A stretch of DNA of 64,000 nucleotides from Flavobacteriales bacterium UBA1494 (GTDB lineage: Bacteria; Bacteroidota; Bacteroidia; Flavobacteriales_E; Vicingaceae), in assembly GCA_905182175.1 (NCBI GenBank), contig CAJJAT010000018.1, positions 35,582-99,581 of the forward strand, in the 5' to 3' direction. The first letter of the stretch is position 1, and every line of letters starts with the position of its first letter. Made by a program: the position numbers and the translations under genes. Below the pieces are notes generated by a model, which was given only the letters and a program-made list of their open reading frames with translations, searched no databases and was not told the DNA's origin. Of this stretch, positions 46,435 through 57,179 are shown in pieces.

Positions 46435-47427
46435 TTAATCCTTATCCAATTTATACTTCGCAACGTTCATTCCGAAAGTCAGGTTTTTATTTTCAACTAA
46501 TTCATCCAATTCAGTTAATGACTTCTTTCCGAAGTTTCTAAATTTCAATAAATCAGACTTATTAAATTGTACTAATTCTCCTAATGTGTCAACATCAGCT
46601 GCCTTCAAGCAATTTAATGCCCTTACTGATAAATCCATATCAATCAATCGCGTCTTTAACAATTGTCTCATGTGTAAAGAATCTTCATCAAACTCCTCAA
46701 CCGCGGACTTAACTTCAGTTTCTAAAGCAATCTTTTCATCTGAAAACAACATGAAATGCTGAATCAAAATAGTAGCTGCTTCCTTCAAAGCGTCCTTCGG
46801 ATGAATCGAACCATCAGACTCAATGTCAAGAACTAATTTCTCGTAATCTGTTCTTTCCTCAACTCTATAATTCTCGATACTATAATTTACATTTTTGATC
46901 GGTGTAAAAATAGAGTCAATTGGAATAAATCCGACAACCGCATCTTCCACAGCATTTTCCTCGGAAGGGACATACCCTCTTCCTTTTTCAACAGTTAATT
47001 CCATTTGAATCTTAACCGAACGCTCCATGTTACAAATTACATGATCTGCATTTAACACTTGAAAAGCTGACGTAAATTTCCCAATATCACCGGCAGTCAG
47101 TTTATCTTGGCCCGAAATAGAAATATTTACTTTTTCAGAATTTGTACCCTCAATTTGTTGCTTAAAACGAACTTGCTTTAAGTTTAAAATCATAGATGTT
47201 ACATCTTCTACTACACCATCTATTGTTGAAAATTCGTGATCTACGTTCTCGACTTTTATTCCAGTGATAGCATACCCTTCTAAAGACGAAAGCAAAATTC
47301 TTCTAATCGCATTACCTATTGTAATACCGTAACCAGGTTCAAGTGGTCTAAATTCGAACTTTCCTATTTGATCGTTTGAATCGATCATAATAACCTTGTC
47401 AGGCTTTTGAAAATCTAAAATTGCCAT
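46435..47427 (-). CDS. rpoA: RNA polymerase alpha subunit
   Basis: A 330-residue subunit that nucleates RNA polymerase assembly. The N-terminal domain (about 1-230) includes [31 protein letters not shown]; a flexible linker follows; the C-terminal domain (about 255-320), [22 protein letters not shown], is the helix-hairpin-helix fold that contacts UP elements and activators. The length is nearly that of E. coli. It lies five bases before rplQ. Confidence 0.98.
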   Translation of the reverse strand: MAILDFQKPDKVIMIDSNDQIGKFEFRPLEPGYGITIGNAIRRILLSSLEGYAITGIKVENVDHEFSTIDGVVEDVTSMILNLKQVRFKQQIEGTNSEKVNISISGQDKLTAGDIGKFTSAFQVLNADHVICNMERSVKIQMELTVEKGRGYVPSEENAVEDAVVGFIPIDSIFTPIKNVNYSIENYRVEERTDYEKLVLDIESDGSIHPKDALKEAATILIQHFMLFSDEKIALETEVKSAVEEFDEDSLHMRQLLKTRLIDMDLSVRALNCLKAADVDTLGELVQFNKSDLLKFRNFGKKSLTELDELVENKNLTFGMNVAKYKLDKD

Positions 47428-47449
47428 ATATTATTTTTATAGAATGTTA

Positions 47450-48052
47450 TTACTTAGAGTAAAGTTCAACAATTAATTGCTCTTTGATATTTTCATTAAT
47501 CTGTGCTCTGTCAGGAGCATTAACAAATCTACCTTTCATAGCTTGAGTATCCCAATCTAACCAATCGTGCTGGCTTCTGCTCGCCAATGAATCATTTATC
47601 GCCTCTAACGACTTAGATCTCTCTCTTACTTCGACAACATCACCTTCTTTACAACTGTAAGAAGCAATATTCATCACCACTCCGTTCACCATAAAATGTT
47701 TATGACCTACCATTTGACGAGCTCCTCTTCTAGTAGAGGCTAAACCTAAGCGATAAACAACATTATCAAGTCTTGACTCACAAAGTTTTAACAAGTTTAC
47801 ACCAGTTATACCTTTTGTTCTAGATGCCTCCTTAAATAAATTAGAAAACTGCTTTTCTAAAATACCGTAAGTATACTTTGCCTTTTGCTTTTCCATTAAC
47901 TGGACAGCATATTCAGATTGCTTACCTCTCCTTTTATTGGGTCCATGCTGACCAGGTGGGTAATTCTTCTTTTCTAAAGCTCTATCAGGTCCAAATATTG
48001 GCTCTTTAAACTTTCTTGCAATTTTCGATTGAGGGCCTCTATATCTTGCCAT
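47450..48052 (-). CDS. rpsD: 30S ribosomal protein S4
   Basis: A 200-residue primary 16S rRNA binder. [15 protein letters not shown] opens the chain, and the S4 RNA-binding domain has [34 protein letters not shown]. The N-terminal arm has no cysteines, so this is the zinc-free form. In many bacteria S4 represses the alpha operon; no such leader is visible here because the clusters are fused. Confidence 0.98.
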   Translation of the reverse strand: MARYRGPQSKIARKFKEPIFGPDRALEKKNYPPGQHGPNKRRGKQSEYAVQLMEKQKAKYTYGILEKQFSNLFKEASRTKGITGVNLLKLCESRLDNVVYRLGLASTRRGARQMVGHKHFMVNGVVMNIASYSCKEGDVVEVRERSKSLEAINDSLASRSQHDWLDWDTQAMKGRFVNAPDRAQINENIKEQLIVELYSK

Positions 48053-48077
48053 TGTTCTTCTTTTTTATGCTTTACAA

Positions 48078-48464
48078 TTAAACTCTTCTTCTCTTCGGTG
48101 GACGACAACCATTATGAGGAACAGGAGTAATATCGATAATCTCAGTAACTTCAACGCCGTTATTATGAATTGTTCTTATAGCGGACTCTCTCCCCGCACC
48201 AGGACCTTTCACATATACCTTTACTCTCCTCAATCCTAAAACATGAGCTTCTTTAGTACACTCCTCTGCTGCCAACTGTGCCGCATAAGGTGTATTCTTT
48301 TTAGAACCCTTAAAACCCATTTTTCCAGCAGAACCCCAGGAAATAACCTGACCATTCTTATTGGTTAAAGAGATAATAATGTTGTTAAACGATGCATGAA
48401 TGTGAGCCTCGCCAATAGCTTCGACTTTTACATTCCTTTTCTTTTTCTGTGTAGATTTTGCCAT
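48078..48464 (-). CDS. rpsK: 30S ribosomal protein S11
   Basis: A 128-residue platform protein beside the mRNA exit. [24 protein letters not shown] and the end [17 protein letters not shown] are diagnostic. It sits between rpsM and rpsD as in the usual alpha cluster. Confidence 0.98.
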   Translation of the reverse strand: MAKSTQKKKRNVKVEAIGEAHIHASFNNIIISLTNKNGQVISWGSAGKMGFKGSKKNTPYAAQLAAEECTKEAHVLGLRRVKVYVKGPGAGRESAIRTIHNNGVEVTEIIDITPVPHNGCRPPKRRRV

Positions 48465-48487
48465 CTTGTAAAACGTTATTCGCTTAT

Positions 48488-48865
48488 TTATTTAGTAGCC
48501 TTCTTTTTGTTAGCAACTGTTTTCTTTTTACCTTTTCTCGTACGAGCGTTGTTTTTGGTCTTTTGACCTCTCAACGGTAGACCTGATCTGTGCCTGACGC
48601 CTCTGTAACAACCAATGTCCATTAAACGCTTAATGTTTAACTGTACTTCTGATCTAAGAGCACCTTCGACGGTATAATCATCAGTAAGGATCAATCTGAT
48701 CTTACCCAAATCATCATCATCCCAGTCTTGAACTTTCTTGTCAACACTAACACCCGCTTTATCAAGAATAAGTTGAGAAGTACTCCTCCCTATTCCATAG
48801 ATATAGGTTAAACCTATTACTCCTCGCTTGTTTTTTGGTAAATCAATACCTGCTATTCTAGCCAT
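48488..48865 (-). CDS. rpsM: 30S ribosomal protein S13
   Basis: A 125-residue head protein contacting P-site tRNA and forming bridges to L5. [26 protein letters not shown] and [25 protein letters not shown] are the family marks, followed by a Lys-rich tail a few residues longer than in E. coli. Confidence 0.98.
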   Translation of the reverse strand: MARIAGIDLPKNKRGVIGLTYIYGIGRSTSQLILDKAGVSVDKKVQDWDDDDLGKIRLILTDDYTVEGALRSEVQLNIKRLMDIGCYRGVRHRSGLPLRGQKTKNNARTRKGKKKTVANKKKATK

Positions 48866-48880
48866 AAATAATGTTTTTTC

Positions 48881-48997
48881 TTATCCTTGTCTTTGCTTGA
48901 ACTTAGGATTCTTTTTGTTAATAACATATAATCGTCCTTTTCTTCGAACGATTTTGCAATCAGCACTTCGTTTCTTAATTGATGCTCTTACTTTCAT
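48881..48997 (-). CDS. rpmJ: 50S ribosomal protein L36
   Basis: A 38-residue protein, [20 protein letters not shown] and ending NPKFKQRQG, the last piece of the spc cluster. Of the zinc ligands of E. coli L36 (Cys11, Cys14, Cys27, His33) only Cys14 remains; the others are Ser, Asn and Phe. It is therefore the zinc-independent form. It follows infA by 52 bases, the largest gap in the whole block. Confidence 0.96.
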   Translation of the reverse strand: MKVRASIKKRSADCKIVRRKGRLYVINKKNPKFKQRQG

Positions 48998-49049
48998 GAG
49001 TCTTAATTTATTGTTACGCTAATAAAATTTACATTTTACTTTCGATTTC

Positions 49050-49268
49050 TTACTTATACCTATAAGTTATTCTACCTTTTGATAAGTCGTAAGGAGACAT
49101 CTCAACTTTAACTTTATCTCCCGGCAATAGCTTTATGTAATACATTCTCATTTTACCAGAAATATGAGCAGTTATAATATGCCCATTTTCTAGCTCAACT
49201 TTAAACATCGCATTTGACAATGCTTCTGTTACCGTACCATCTTGCTCAATCGATGCCTGTTTTGCCAT
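49050..49268 (-). CDS. infA: Translation initiation factor IF-1
   Basis: A 72-residue OB-fold protein that occupies the A site during initiation. The motifs [55 protein letters not shown] (read in parts: [34 protein letters not shown]) are near-universal. The length is identical to E. coli. Confidence 0.98.
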   Translation of the reverse strand: MAKQASIEQDGTVTEALSNAMFKVELENGHIITAHISGKMRMYYIKLLPGDKVKVEMSPYDLSKGRITYRYK

Positions 49269-49277
49269 TTATTATTA

Positions 49278-50060
49278 TTACTTATTCTTATTCTTTAATA
49301 CTTCTTCAACAAAATCATGAGTCGATAAAATCTCAGCACTTCCCTTCCTTACCACAACATCGTGCTCAAAATGTGCCGATGGCAAACCATCCTTTGTGAC
49401 TATCGCCCAGCCGTCTTCATCTTGCCTTACATGCCTCTTTCCCATATTTATCATCGGCTCGATTGCAATGACTAAACCTTCCTTCAACTTAGGACCTTGC
49501 CCCCTTCTACCATAATTAGGTACTTGAGGATCTTCATGCAATTTCTTACCTAATCCATGCCCCACTAACTCTCTAACCACACTATAACCATTATCCTCAG
49601 CCAACTTTTGGACTGCATTACCTATATCACCAGTTCTGTTACCTGCAACCGCAGCGCTAATTCCGGCCTGTAAACATTGCTTAGTAGTATCCAGTAATCT
49701 TCTGATTTCCTTTGATACCTCCCCTACTTCAAATGTATACGCTACATCTCCATAGAACCCATTCATAAGTACACCACAATCTACAGATACTATATCACCG
49801 TTTTTTAAAGGTTCAATAGAAGGTATACCGTGTACAACCTGCGAATTTATCGAAATACACAATGTATTAGGAAAATCATATAAACCTTTAAAACCAGGAA
49901 CGCCACCGTTGTCTCTGATAAACTCCTCCGCAATTGAATCTAACACCAAAGTATTAACACCAGGTTCAATTATCCTTGCAACTTCAGCCAACGTTTTTCC
50001 AACAAGTAAAGAACTCTCTCTTATTAACTCTATCTCCTCTTCGGTCTTTAAATAAACCAC
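49278..50060 (-). CDS. map: Methionine aminopeptidase, type I
   Basis: A 260-residue enzyme that removes the initiator Met from nascent proteins. The five metal ligands are visible: two Asp in SVDCGVLMNGFYGDVAYTF, His in VGHGLGKKLHEDPQVPN, Glu in AIEPMINMG and Glu in HFEHDVVV. The frame is open to 50084 inside secY, but homologous proteins start right before the YLKTEEEIELIRES stretch; the GTG at 50060, four bases after the secY stop, gives this and is chosen. Location between secY and infA is standard. Confidence 0.95.
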   Translation of the reverse strand: MVYLKTEEEIELIRESSLLVGKTLAEVARIIEPGVNTLVLDSIAEEFIRDNGGVPGFKGLYDFPNTLCISINSQVVHGIPSIEPLKNGDIVSVDCGVLMNGFYGDVAYTFEVGEVSKEIRRLLDTTKQCLQAGISAAVAGNRTGDIGNAVQKLAEDNGYSVVRELVGHGLGKKLHEDPQVPNYGRRGQGPKLKEGLVIAIEPMINMGKRHVRQDEDGWAIVTKDGLPSAHFEHDVVVRKGSAEILSTHDFVEEVLKNKNK

Positions 50061-50064
50061 TTTC

Positions 50065-51405
50065 TTAACCCGCCATATTAACACTAGAACGACCTTTAAT
50101 CCTCCCCGACTTCATTAAACCATCATAATGTCTCATCAATAGATGACTTTCAATTTGTTGCAATGTGTCTAACACAACTCCAACCATAATCAATAAGGAA
50201 GTACCTCCAAAAAATTGTGAGAATTGACCGTTTACACCTGCCTTCGCGGCAAATGCAGGCAATATCGCAACAAGCGCTAAAAATACCGACCCGGGTAACG
50301 TAATCCTAGACAAAATTGTATCTAAAAACTCGGCAGTTTTTTTACCAGGTTTTACCCCCGGAACAAAACCTCCATTCTTTTTCATATCATCTGCCATCTG
50401 ATTAGGATTAACCGTAACAGCGGTATAGAAATAAGTAAATGCTATAATCATTATAGCAAAAATCAAATTATACCAAAACCCTGTAAAGTCACTAAGAGCT
50501 TGAGTCACGCCAGTCAATGAATCTGTATCTGCAAACCCAACTAGTGTAATCGGTATAAACATAATGGCTTGAGCAAAAATAATAGGCATTACACCAGCAG
50601 CATTTACTTTCAACGGAATATACTGTCTCACACCACCATATTGTTTATTACCAACAACTCTTTTAGCAAACTGCACCGGAACTCTTCTTGTACCTTGCAC
50701 CAATAGGATAGTAGCAATAATGACTAATAACAATATGACTATTTCCACTAACAGTATCACTAATCCACCACCATTAATACGAGAAGCAAATTCTGCTACA
50801 AATGCAAAAGGTAGGTTCGCAATGATACCGATCATAATAATCAAGGAAATCCCGTTACCTAAACCTTTCTCAGTTATTCTCTCACCTAACCACATAACGA
50901 ACATAGTTCCTGTTATTAATATAATAACAGTAGAAACCCACCAAAAAGCATCATCGGGTCTAACCATTTCACCGGCCTGTGTGAAGGCAGGTACTTGGGA
51001 AGCGATATAAGGCCCAGCCTGAAAACCAACAATTGCTATCGTTAGCATTCTTGTAATTTGATTGATTCTTCTTCTACCACTTTCACCTTCTTTTTGAAGC
51101 TTCTGAAAATATGGAATCGCTATTCCTAATAATTGCACAACAATGGATGCAGAAATATAAGGCATAATACCTAATGCAAATATTGATGCCCTTGAGAAAG
51201 CTCCACCTGCAAATAAGTCTAACAAGTCAGCGATACCACCGCCACTGTTAGCATTAGCGACCTCTAACGCTGCTGAATCAACACCAGGCAATACGATAAA
51301 TGAACCAAGTCGGTATATCAAAAGAAGCCCTAGAGTGTTTATAATTCTAACTCTTAGATCTTCTATCGTCCAAATATTCTTTAATGTTTCTAAAAAACGT
51401 TTCAT
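50065..51405 (-). CDS. secY: Protein translocase subunit SecY
   Basis: A 446-residue channel of the Sec translocon with ten membrane helices. Features include the N-terminal LRVRIINTLGLLLIYRLGSFIVLPGVD, the plug region LLDLFAGGAFSRASIFALGIMPYISASI, and the cytoplasmic loop RRVPVQFAKRVVG with ribosome-binding basic residues. It exports the T9SS proteases and other signal-peptide proteins in this window. It follows rplO by three bases. Confidence 0.98.
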   Translation of the reverse strand: MKRFLETLKNIWTIEDLRVRIINTLGLLLIYRLGSFIVLPGVDSAALEVANANSGGGIADLLDLFAGGAFSRASIFALGIMPYISASIVVQLLGIAIPYFQKLQKEGESGRRRINQITRMLTIAIVGFQAGPYIASQVPAFTQAGEMVRPDDAFWWVSTVIILITGTMFVMWLGERITEKGLGNGISLIIMIGIIANLPFAFVAEFASRINGGGLVILLVEIVILLLVIIATILLVQGTRRVPVQFAKRVVGNKQYGGVRQYIPLKVNAAGVMPIIFAQAIMFIPITLVGFADTDSLTGVTQALSDFTGFWYNLIFAIMIIAFTYFYTAVTVNPNQMADDMKKNGGFVPGVKPGKKTAEFLDTILSRITLPGSVFLALVAILPAFAAKAGVNGQFSQFFGGTSLLIMVGVVLDTLQQIESHLLMRHYDGLMKSGRIKGRSSVNMAG

Positions 51406-51408
51406 AAA

Positions 51409-51861
51409 CTATGATATAGTTTCAGTAGATCCACCCTTCGCCTCAATTGCTGCAATAGCACTCTTGGAGAAAGCATGAGCTTTAACAGTAACTTTTACGT
51501 CAACTGTACCTCTACCTAAAATCTTAACTAATGTATTTCTGCTAGCTAATCCATTTTCAATCAAGACATCTAAATCGATTGTCTCAATATTCTTTGATGT
51601 AGCAATCATTTGCAAGGAATCAAGATTGATTCCTTTAAATTCCTTTCTATTAATATTTGTAAACCCAAATTTAGGAACTCTTCTTTGCAATGGCATCTGA
51701 CCACCCTCGAATCCTATCTTCTTAGAATAACCCGATCTCGACTTAGCACCGTTGTGACCTCTTGCAGAAGTACCACCTCTACCTGAACCTTCACCACGCC
51801 CAACTCTTTTACCTTTACTTTTTACTGAACCTTCTGCAGGTGTCAAATTACTTAAATCCAT
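51409..51861 (-). CDS. rplO: 50S ribosomal protein L15
   Basis: A 150-residue late assembly protein. The Gly/Arg/Lys-rich start (LTPAEGSVKSKGKRVGRGEGSGRGGTS, quoted in parts as GKRVGRGEGSGRGGTS) threads into 23S rRNA, and the C-terminal domain carries VDVKVTVKAHAFSKSAIAAIEAKGG. It sits between rpmD and secY. Confidence 0.97.
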   Translation of the reverse strand: MDLSNLTPAEGSVKSKGKRVGRGEGSGRGGTSARGHNGAKSRSGYSKKIGFEGGQMPLQRRVPKFGFTNINRKEFKGINLDSLQMIATSKNIETIDLDVLIENGLASRNTLVKILGRGTVDVKVTVKAHAFSKSAIAAIEAKGGSTETIS

Positions 51862-51880
51862 GATAAATTTATTAAGCTAA

Positions 51881-52060
51881 TTATACTTTTTCAACTGAAA
51901 CAAGATGCTTCACCTTGTTAACCATTCCCAAAACCTGTGGTGTAGCCTCATGCTCCACAGTCTTCTGATTTCTTGTTAAACCCAAAGCATCAAGTGTTAA
52001 CTTTTGCCTCATTGGCCTATTTATTCTACTTCTTACTTGCGTAACCTTAATCTTCGCCAT
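51881..52060 (-). CDS. rpmD: 50S ribosomal protein L30
   Basis: A 59-residue protein: MAKIKVTQVRSRINRPMRQK at the start, the helix LDALGLTRNQKTVEHEATPQ, and the end LVSVEKV. The length is the same as in E. coli. It is ten bases after rpsE and 19 bases before rplO, filling the expected place in the spc cluster. Confidence 0.97.
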   Translation of the reverse strand: MAKIKVTQVRSRINRPMRQKLTLDALGLTRNQKTVEHEATPQVLGMVNKVKHLVSVEKV

Positions 52061-52070
52061 TTCTTTTAAT

Positions 52071-52589
52071 TTAACCGTTAAATACTACATCTAACTCAAC
52101 GCCTCTGTGTTTCGCAACAGTATAAGCATCTCTCATTTCTTGAAGGGCCTTGATGGTAGCCTTTACAACATTGTGAGGGTTAGAAGATCCTTTGGACTTT
52201 GCAAGTACATCATGTATACCCACACTCTCCAATACCGCACGCATTGCTCCACCAGCGATTACACCTGTACCACTTGATGCAGGCTTAATAAAAACCTGAG
52301 CACCGCCATACTTTGCTTCCTGTTGGTGCGGAACAGTACCATTTACAACAGGAACTTTAATTAAGTTCTTTTTCGCATCATCGATTCCTTTTGCAATCGC
52401 TTCAGTAACCTCGTTCGCTTTACCAAGACCGTATCCTACAACACCGTTCTCATTACCAACAACTACGATAGCAGAAAAACTAAAGTGTCTTCCACCTTTT
52501 GTTACTTTAGTCACCCTCTGAATTCCAACTAATTTATCTTTTAGCTCGATTTCGCTCGACTTCACTCTTTTTGTGTTTGCGTTAGCCAT
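52071..52589 (-). CDS. rpsE: 30S ribosomal protein S5
   Basis: A 172-residue protein important for decoding fidelity. The double-stranded RNA-binding-like N-domain has [21 protein letters not shown] and [15 protein letters not shown]; the C-domain has [39 protein letters not shown] (parts: [26 protein letters not shown]). Confidence 0.98.
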   Translation of the reverse strand: MANANTKRVKSSEIELKDKLVGIQRVTKVTKGGRHFSFSAIVVVGNENGVVGYGLGKANEVTEAIAKGIDDAKKNLIKVPVVNGTVPHQQEAKYGGAQVFIKPASSGTGVIAGGAMRAVLESVGIHDVLAKSKGSSNPHNVVKATIKALQEMRDAYTVAKHRGVELDVVFNG

Positions 52590-52613
52590 ATCTATATTCT
52601 TTTCTTCTCTTTA

Positions 52614-52970
52614 TTAAAAGTTCAATCCACCTTCTCTTGCACCGTCAGCGACCGCCTTGATACGCCCGTGATACAAGTACCCATTTCTGTCAAAACTCAC
52701 AGAAGTAATTCCTTGTGAAGCCGCTTTTTCGGCAACTAGCTTCCCTACTAAAGAAGCCTTCATCACTTTATTACCTTTGTCTGAAGCTACCGACTTTTCG
52801 GTAGATGAAGCGGCTAGAACGGTCTTTCCAGTAAGGTCGTCAATCAATTGGGCATAAATTTCTTTATTACTCCTGAAAACAGACAATCTTGGACGTACAG
52901 CGGTTCCTGTAACCACTTTTCTAATTCTTCTCTTTATTCTTAGTCTTCTATTCGACTTCGTTAGTGCCAT
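52614..52970 (-). CDS. rplR: 50S ribosomal protein L18
   Basis: A 118-residue protein that joins 5S rRNA to the large subunit with L5. [20 protein letters not shown] and [27 protein letters not shown] (end quoted as [11 protein letters not shown]) are the marks. The basic N-terminus is rich in Arg. Confidence 0.98.
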   Translation of the reverse strand: MALTKSNRRLRIKRRIRKVVTGTAVRPRLSVFRSNKEIYAQLIDDLTGKTVLAASSTEKSVASDKGNKVMKASLVGKLVAEKAASQGITSVSFDRNGYLYHGRIKAVADGAREGGLNF

Positions 52971-52979
52971 AACTATATA

Positions 52980-53534
52980 TTATTTAGCAGCAGACTTACC
53001 TGCTTTTCTTCTAATGTATTCACCAACAAAACGGATCCCTTTACCTTTGTAAGGCTCAGGTTTTCTCATTGATTTAATTTTCGCTGCAACTTGCCCAATT
53101 AACTGTTTATCAAAAGACTCAAGTGTTATTATCGGATTCTTTCCTCTTGCAGAAACAGTTGTAACTGTAACCTCGGGTGCAATCTCTAAAACAATAGGAT
53201 GCGAGAACCCTAGAGCTAACTCTAAAATTTGTCCTGTATTAGATGCTCTGTACCCTACACCAACTAATTCAAGATCTTTTTTGTATCCAACACTTACACC
53301 TTCAATCATGTTATGAATTAAAGAACGGTAAAGACCATGCTTCGCCTTGTGATCTTTCTGCTCAGAATGCCTTTCTAATACAATTGTATTATCATTCTTG
53401 TTAACAGTAATGTTGGAATCTACATCCTGATGCAATTCGCCTTTAAGGCCCTTTACACTCACAACATTTTTGTCAGAGATTAATATCTCTACTCCTGCGG
53501 GAACTTCAATTGGTGCTAAACCGATTCGTGACAT
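52980..53534 (-). CDS. rplF: 50S ribosomal protein L6
   Basis: A 184-residue protein near the sarcin-ricin loop. MSRIGLAPIEVPAGVEI begins the first of two similar domains; the second ends in KIKSMRKPEPYKGKGIRF, the strongly conserved RNA-contacting motif, followed by RRKAGKSAAK. Confidence 0.98.
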   Translation of the reverse strand: MSRIGLAPIEVPAGVEILISDKNVVSVKGLKGELHQDVDSNITVNKNDNTIVLERHSEQKDHKAKHGLYRSLIHNMIEGVSVGYKKDLELVGVGYRASNTGQILELALGFSHPIVLEIAPEVTVTTVSARGKNPIITLESFDKQLIGQVAAKIKSMRKPEPYKGKGIRFVGEYIRRKAGKSAAK

Positions 53535-53554
53535 GTTATTTAAATCTTAATTTT

Positions 53555-53953
53555 TTAATATATGTAGCAAAGTACTTCACCACCTATCTTTTCTACTCTT
53601 GCTTCCTTGTCTGTAATTACACCTTTGGAAGTAGATATAATAGCAATACCTAAACCGTTAATTACTCTTGGAAGATTGTCCGATTGGGCATACTTCCGGA
53701 GGCCCGGCTTACTAACTCTCGTTAAACTTTTTATGGCCGGAACCTTTGAAACAGCATGATATTTCAAAGCTATTTTAATCAACCCTTGAGGATTATCACC
53801 ATCAAGGAATTTATAATTCAATATATATCCCTTTTCGAAAAGAATCTTCGTCATCTCTTTCTTAAGATTTGAAGCCGGGATATCTACTACTCTATGTTTC
53901 GCACTAGATGCGTTTCTTATTCTTGTCAGAAAATCTGAAATTGGATCTGTCAT
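53555..53953 (-). CDS. rpsH: 30S ribosomal protein S8
   Basis: A 132-residue central-domain organiser. [39 protein letters not shown] and [21 protein letters not shown] are diagnostic. In E. coli S8 is the translational repressor of the spc operon at the rplE start; the equivalent site was not resolved here. Confidence 0.98.
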   Translation of the reverse strand: MTDPISDFLTRIRNASSAKHRVVDIPASNLKKEMTKILFEKGYILNYKFLDGDNPQGLIKIALKYHAVSKVPAIKSLTRVSKPGLRKYAQSDNLPRVINGLGIAIISTSKGVITDKEARVEKIGGEVLCYIY

Positions 53954-53969
53954 TATTCCTTTTATTAAA

Positions 53970-54239
53970 TTACCAACTTGCTTTTTTAACTCCAGGAATC
54001 AATCCTGAACTTGCCATTTCTCTAAAAGTAACACGAGAAATACCAAACTGTCTCATATAACCTTTAGGTCTTCCTGTTATCTTACATCTATTGTGCATTC
54101 TAACTGGCGCAGAGTTCTTAGGTAATTTTTGTAACCCTTCGTAATCACCTGCAGCTTTCAAAGCAGCTCTTTTATCAGCATACTTCTCAACCATTATCGC
54201 ACGCTTTCTTTCGCGAGCTTTCATCGATTCTTTAGCCAT
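53970..54239 (-). CDS. rpsN: 30S ribosomal protein S14, zinc-free form
   Basis: An 89-residue protein of the head near the A site. The C-terminal part [29 protein letters not shown] is typical, and only one cysteine is present, so the CxxC-CxxC zinc knuckle of the short form is missing. It ends in KKASW like other S14 proteins. Confidence 0.98.
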   Translation of the reverse strand: MAKESMKARERKRAIMVEKYADKRAALKAAGDYEGLQKLPKNSAPVRMHNRCKITGRPKGYMRQFGISRVTFREMASSGLIPGVKKASW

Positions 54240-54242
54240 GGC

Positions 54243-54800
54243 TTATTGTTCGTTTTTATTTTTTTGAAATGGCATCCCAAACTCCTTGAGTAGAGATCTT
54301 GACTCCTCATTTGTAGCAGCAGTAGTTACAAATGTGATGTCCATACCACCAATATTATTAACTTTATCAATATCAATTTCAGGAAAGATAATTTGTTCCT
54401 TAATACCTAAAGTATAATTCCCTCTTCCATCAAAACCTTTATTGTTTATTCCTCTAAAATCCCTTGTTCTTGGTAAGGAAACAGAAACAAGACGATCAAG
54501 AAATTCATACATCTTCTCACCTCTAAGTGTAACCTTTACGCCAATCGGCATACCCTTACGTAACTTAAAGTTGGAAATATCCTTCTTCGAAAAGGTCGCA
54601 ACAGCCTTTTGCCCTGCAACAGATGTCATTTCAACAATCGCCGCATCAATTAACTTCTTATCGGAAACGGCCTTTCCAACCCCTTGGTTAATACAAATCT
54701 TTTGTAACCTAGGAATTTGCATTAAACTCTTGTAGTTAAAAGTAGACATCATGTTCTTTTTGATGTCCTCGTTGTACTTTGTTTTTAATCTTGGCTCCAT
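54243..54800 (-). CDS. rplE: 50S ribosomal protein L5
   Basis: A 185-residue 5S rRNA-binding protein. [62 protein letters not shown] and [19 protein letters not shown] are conserved. Its ATG uses the final A of the rplX stop (TAATG), indicating coupled translation. Confidence 0.98.
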   Translation of the reverse strand: MEPRLKTKYNEDIKKNMMSTFNYKSLMQIPRLQKICINQGVGKAVSDKKLIDAAIVEMTSVAGQKAVATFSKKDISNFKLRKGMPIGVKVTLRGEKMYEFLDRLVSVSLPRTRDFRGINNKGFDGRGNYTLGIKEQIIFPEIDIDKVNNIGGMDITFVTTAATNEESRSLLKEFGMPFQKNKNEQ

Positions 54801-55129
54801 TACTTCACTAGCTCTTTAGATTTCTTAAAATAACGAACAGACTTACCGTCTTCACTTCGTCTTCCTACTCTGTCAACCTTTCCAGTGGAAGGGTCAACCA
54901 ACATCACATTTGAAATGTGAATAGGTGCATCCTGCTTTATGATACCGCCTTCTTGGCTAGCAGCATTAGGTTTAGTATGCTTGCTGTCTTTTCTAATATC
55001 ATCACCTTCAATGATTATCCTAGAAGTTGAAGGAATAACTTTCAATACCGTCCCCTCCTTACCTTTAGATACACCGGTAACAACCTTTACAGCATCTCCC
55101 TTTTTTATATTTAATTTCTTCATGATCAT
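54800..55129 (-). CDS. rplX: 50S ribosomal protein L24
   Basis: A 109-residue assembly initiator. [24 protein letters not shown] is the KOW motif, and [34 protein letters not shown] follows (parts: [17 protein letters not shown]). Two in-frame ATGs two codons apart are possible starts; the upstream one is given. It overlaps rplE by one base. Confidence 0.97.
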   Translation of the reverse strand: MIMKKLNIKKGDAVKVVTGVSKGKEGTVLKVIPSTSRIIIEGDDIRKDSKHTKPNAASQEGGIIKQDAPIHISNVMLVDPSTGKVDRVGRRSEDGKSVRYFKKSKELVK

Positions 55130-55135
55130 AACCTA

Positions 55136-55504
55136 TTAAAGTACCTCAGGTGCTAATGAAACAATTTTCATAAACTTCTTATCACGCAATTCTCTTGCTA
55201 CAGGACCAAAAATACGAGTACCTCGCATTTCACCAGTTGCGCCTAATAACACCACAGCATTATTATCAAATCTTATGTAGGAACCATCTTGACGACGCAC
55301 CTCTTTTCTTGTTCTAACAATAACTGCCTTTGAGACAGCACCCTTTTTGATGTTTCCAGAAGGTATTGCAGATTTTACTGACACCACAATCTGATCACCG
55401 ATCGAAGCATATCTCCTCTTAGTTCCACCCAAAACTCTGATACAAAGTACTTCTTTGGCACCGCTATTATCAGCTACTGTTAATCTTGATTCTTGCTGTA
55501 TCAT
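55136..55504 (-). CDS. rplN: 50S ribosomal protein L14
   Basis: A 122-residue protein at the subunit interface, first of the spc group. [53 protein letters not shown] (end part FGPVARELR) and [10 protein letters not shown] are diagnostic. Confidence 0.98.
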   Translation of the reverse strand: MIQQESRLTVADNSGAKEVLCIRVLGGTKRRYASIGDQIVVSVKSAIPSGNIKKGAVSKAVIVRTRKEVRRQDGSYIRFDNNAVVLLGATGEMRGTRIFGPVARELRDKKFMKIVSLAPEVL

Positions 55505-55506
55505 AA

Positions 55507-55767
55507 TTACTTCACCCTTTCAATTACTTCAACTAATCTCCAATTCTTATTCTTACTGACAGGACGAGTCTCCATGATTTTTACAGTATCTCCGATATTG
55601 CAATCATTTTTCTCATCGTGTGCCATAAACTTGGAAGTCTTCTTAATGAATTTCCCATACATGGGATGCTTCACCTTACTCTGAACAGCAATAGTTATAG
55701 ACTTTTCCATCTTATTACTGAGGACCACACCGGTTCTCTCTTTTCTTAAATTTCTTGTATTTTCCAT
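55507..55767 (-). CDS. rpsQ: 30S ribosomal protein S17
   Basis: An 86-residue OB-fold protein that binds 16S rRNA early. [44 protein letters not shown] and LVEVIERVK are the family marks. It is the last gene of the S10 group and lies two bases before rplN. Confidence 0.98.
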   Translation of the reverse strand: MENTRNLRKERTGVVLSNKMEKSITIAVQSKVKHPMYGKFIKKTSKFMAHDEKNDCNIGDTVKIMETRPVSKNKNWRLVEVIERVK

Positions 55768-55781
55768 CGGAATACTTATTT

Positions 55782-55982
55782 CTATTGAGCTTGTGTCAAT
55801 TGTCTTTTTCTGATCTCAGTTTTCAAACGAGCAACAGTCTTTCTTGCCGCTCCAATTAGCATAGGATTCTCAAGTGGAGAAACCGCATGATTCATCTTTA
55901 ATTTAGAAAGAACCTCTCTGTGCTCTGCTAAATTTTCATTTAAATCATCTATACTTAAGTTCTTAATATCTGTTTGTTTCAT
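55782..55982 (-). CDS. rpmC: 50S ribosomal protein L29
   Basis: A 66-residue two-helix protein at the polypeptide exit. [21 protein letters not shown] and [29 protein letters not shown] (part: [18 protein letters not shown]) match L29; the length is close to the 63 of E. coli. Confidence 0.97.
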   Translation of the reverse strand: MKQTDIKNLSIDDLNENLAEHREVLSKLKMNHAVSPLENPMLIGAARKTVARLKTEIRKRQLTQAQ

Positions 55983-55993
55983 CTCTTTGCTAA

Positions 55994-56413
55994 TTAAGCT
56001 TTGTAATCTCTTCTTACCATAAATTTCGTCTTCACAGGCAATTTCTGGGAAGCTAATCTCATCGCTTCCTTTGCAACCTCCATAGGAACACCATCAGCCT
56101 CGAAGAGTATTCTACCAGGCTTAGCTACAGCAACCCACAATTCAGGAGCTCCCTTACCTTTCCCCATTCTTACCTCCGCGGGCTTCTTCGTGATTGGCTT
56201 ATCTGGAAAAACTCTAATCCAAATTTGACCCTCTCTCTTCATGTATCGTGTTACAGCAATCCTAGCCGCTTCAATCTGACGGGCAGTTAACCAACTTTCC
56301 TCTAGCGTCTTGATCGCAAAACTTCCAAATGCAATTTGGTTACCACGTCCAGCGTTACCCTTCATGCGCCCTTTCTGCATCTTTCTATACTTCGTTCTTT
56401 TCGGTTGTAACAT
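55994..56413 (-). CDS. rplP: 50S ribosomal protein L16
   Basis: A 139-residue protein organising the A-tRNA site. [63 protein letters not shown] and [12 protein letters not shown] are near-universal. Confidence 0.98.
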   Translation of the reverse strand: MLQPKRTKYRKMQKGRMKGNAGRGNQIAFGSFAIKTLEESWLTARQIEAARIAVTRYMKREGQIWIRVFPDKPITKKPAEVRMGKGKGAPELWVAVAKPGRILFEADGVPMEVAKEAMRLASQKLPVKTKFMVRRDYKA

Positions 56414-56446
56414 TATACTATATTTTTAAGCTACTGCTAAATCTTA

Positions 56447-57166
56447 TTAATTTCTTTTCTTTCCACCTCTAAAGCCACCTCTACCTTGCTGACTTTTTGG
56501 ACCTGGTTTGTTTGATACAATATTTGGCGATAAATCTCTTTTACCATAAACCTCACCTTTACATATCCAAACCTTAACACCTATTCTACCGTAAGCAGTA
56601 TGTGCCTCAGATAACGCATAATCTATATCAGCCCTGAACGTATGAAGAGGAATTCTACCGTCTTTGTAAAATTCGGTACGTGCCATTTCCGCACCACCCA
56701 ATCTACCACTAACCATAATTTTAATCCCTTCGGCACCCATCCGAATCGTTGAAGCAACTGACATTTTCGAGGCTCTTCTAAATGAAATTCTACCTTCAAT
56801 CTGACGAGCAACACTATCTGCTACTAGTTTAGCATCAAGTTCAGGCCTTTTAATTTCAAAGATATTGATCTGAATGTCTTTCTTCGTCAACTTTTTTAGC
56901 TCCTCTTTCAACATATCCACATCTTTACCACCTTTTCCAATGATAATACCTGGCCTGGAAGAATTAACAGTTACAGTAACTAACTTTAATGTTCTTTCAA
57001 TTACAATCTTCGAGATACTAGCTTTCTGCAGTCTCGCCATGATGTATTGACGAATCTTGTCATCTTCAGCAATTTTATCCCCGTAATTTCTACCACCGTA
57101 CCAGTTAGAGTCCCAACCTTTGATGATTCCTAAACGATTTGCTATTGGATTTGTCTTTTGTCCCAT
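56447..57166 (-). CDS. rpsC: 30S ribosomal protein S3
   Basis: A 239-residue head protein at the mRNA entry. [23 protein letters not shown] opens the chain, the KH domain has [20 protein letters not shown], and the C-terminal domain has [31 protein letters not shown] (parts: [24 protein letters not shown]). The short basic Gly/Arg-rich tail ends [10 protein letters not shown]. Confidence 0.98.
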   Translation of the reverse strand: MGQKTNPIANRLGIIKGWDSNWYGGRNYGDKIAEDDKIRQYIMARLQKASISKIVIERTLKLVTVTVNSSRPGIIIGKGGKDVDMLKEELKKLTKKDIQINIFEIKRPELDAKLVADSVARQIEGRISFRRASKMSVASTIRMGAEGIKIMVSGRLGGAEMARTEFYKDGRIPLHTFRADIDYALSEAHTAYGRIGVKVWICKGEVYGKRDLSPNIVSNKPGPKSQQGRGGFRGGKKRN

Positions 57167-57179
57167 TAGTGAGTATCTC

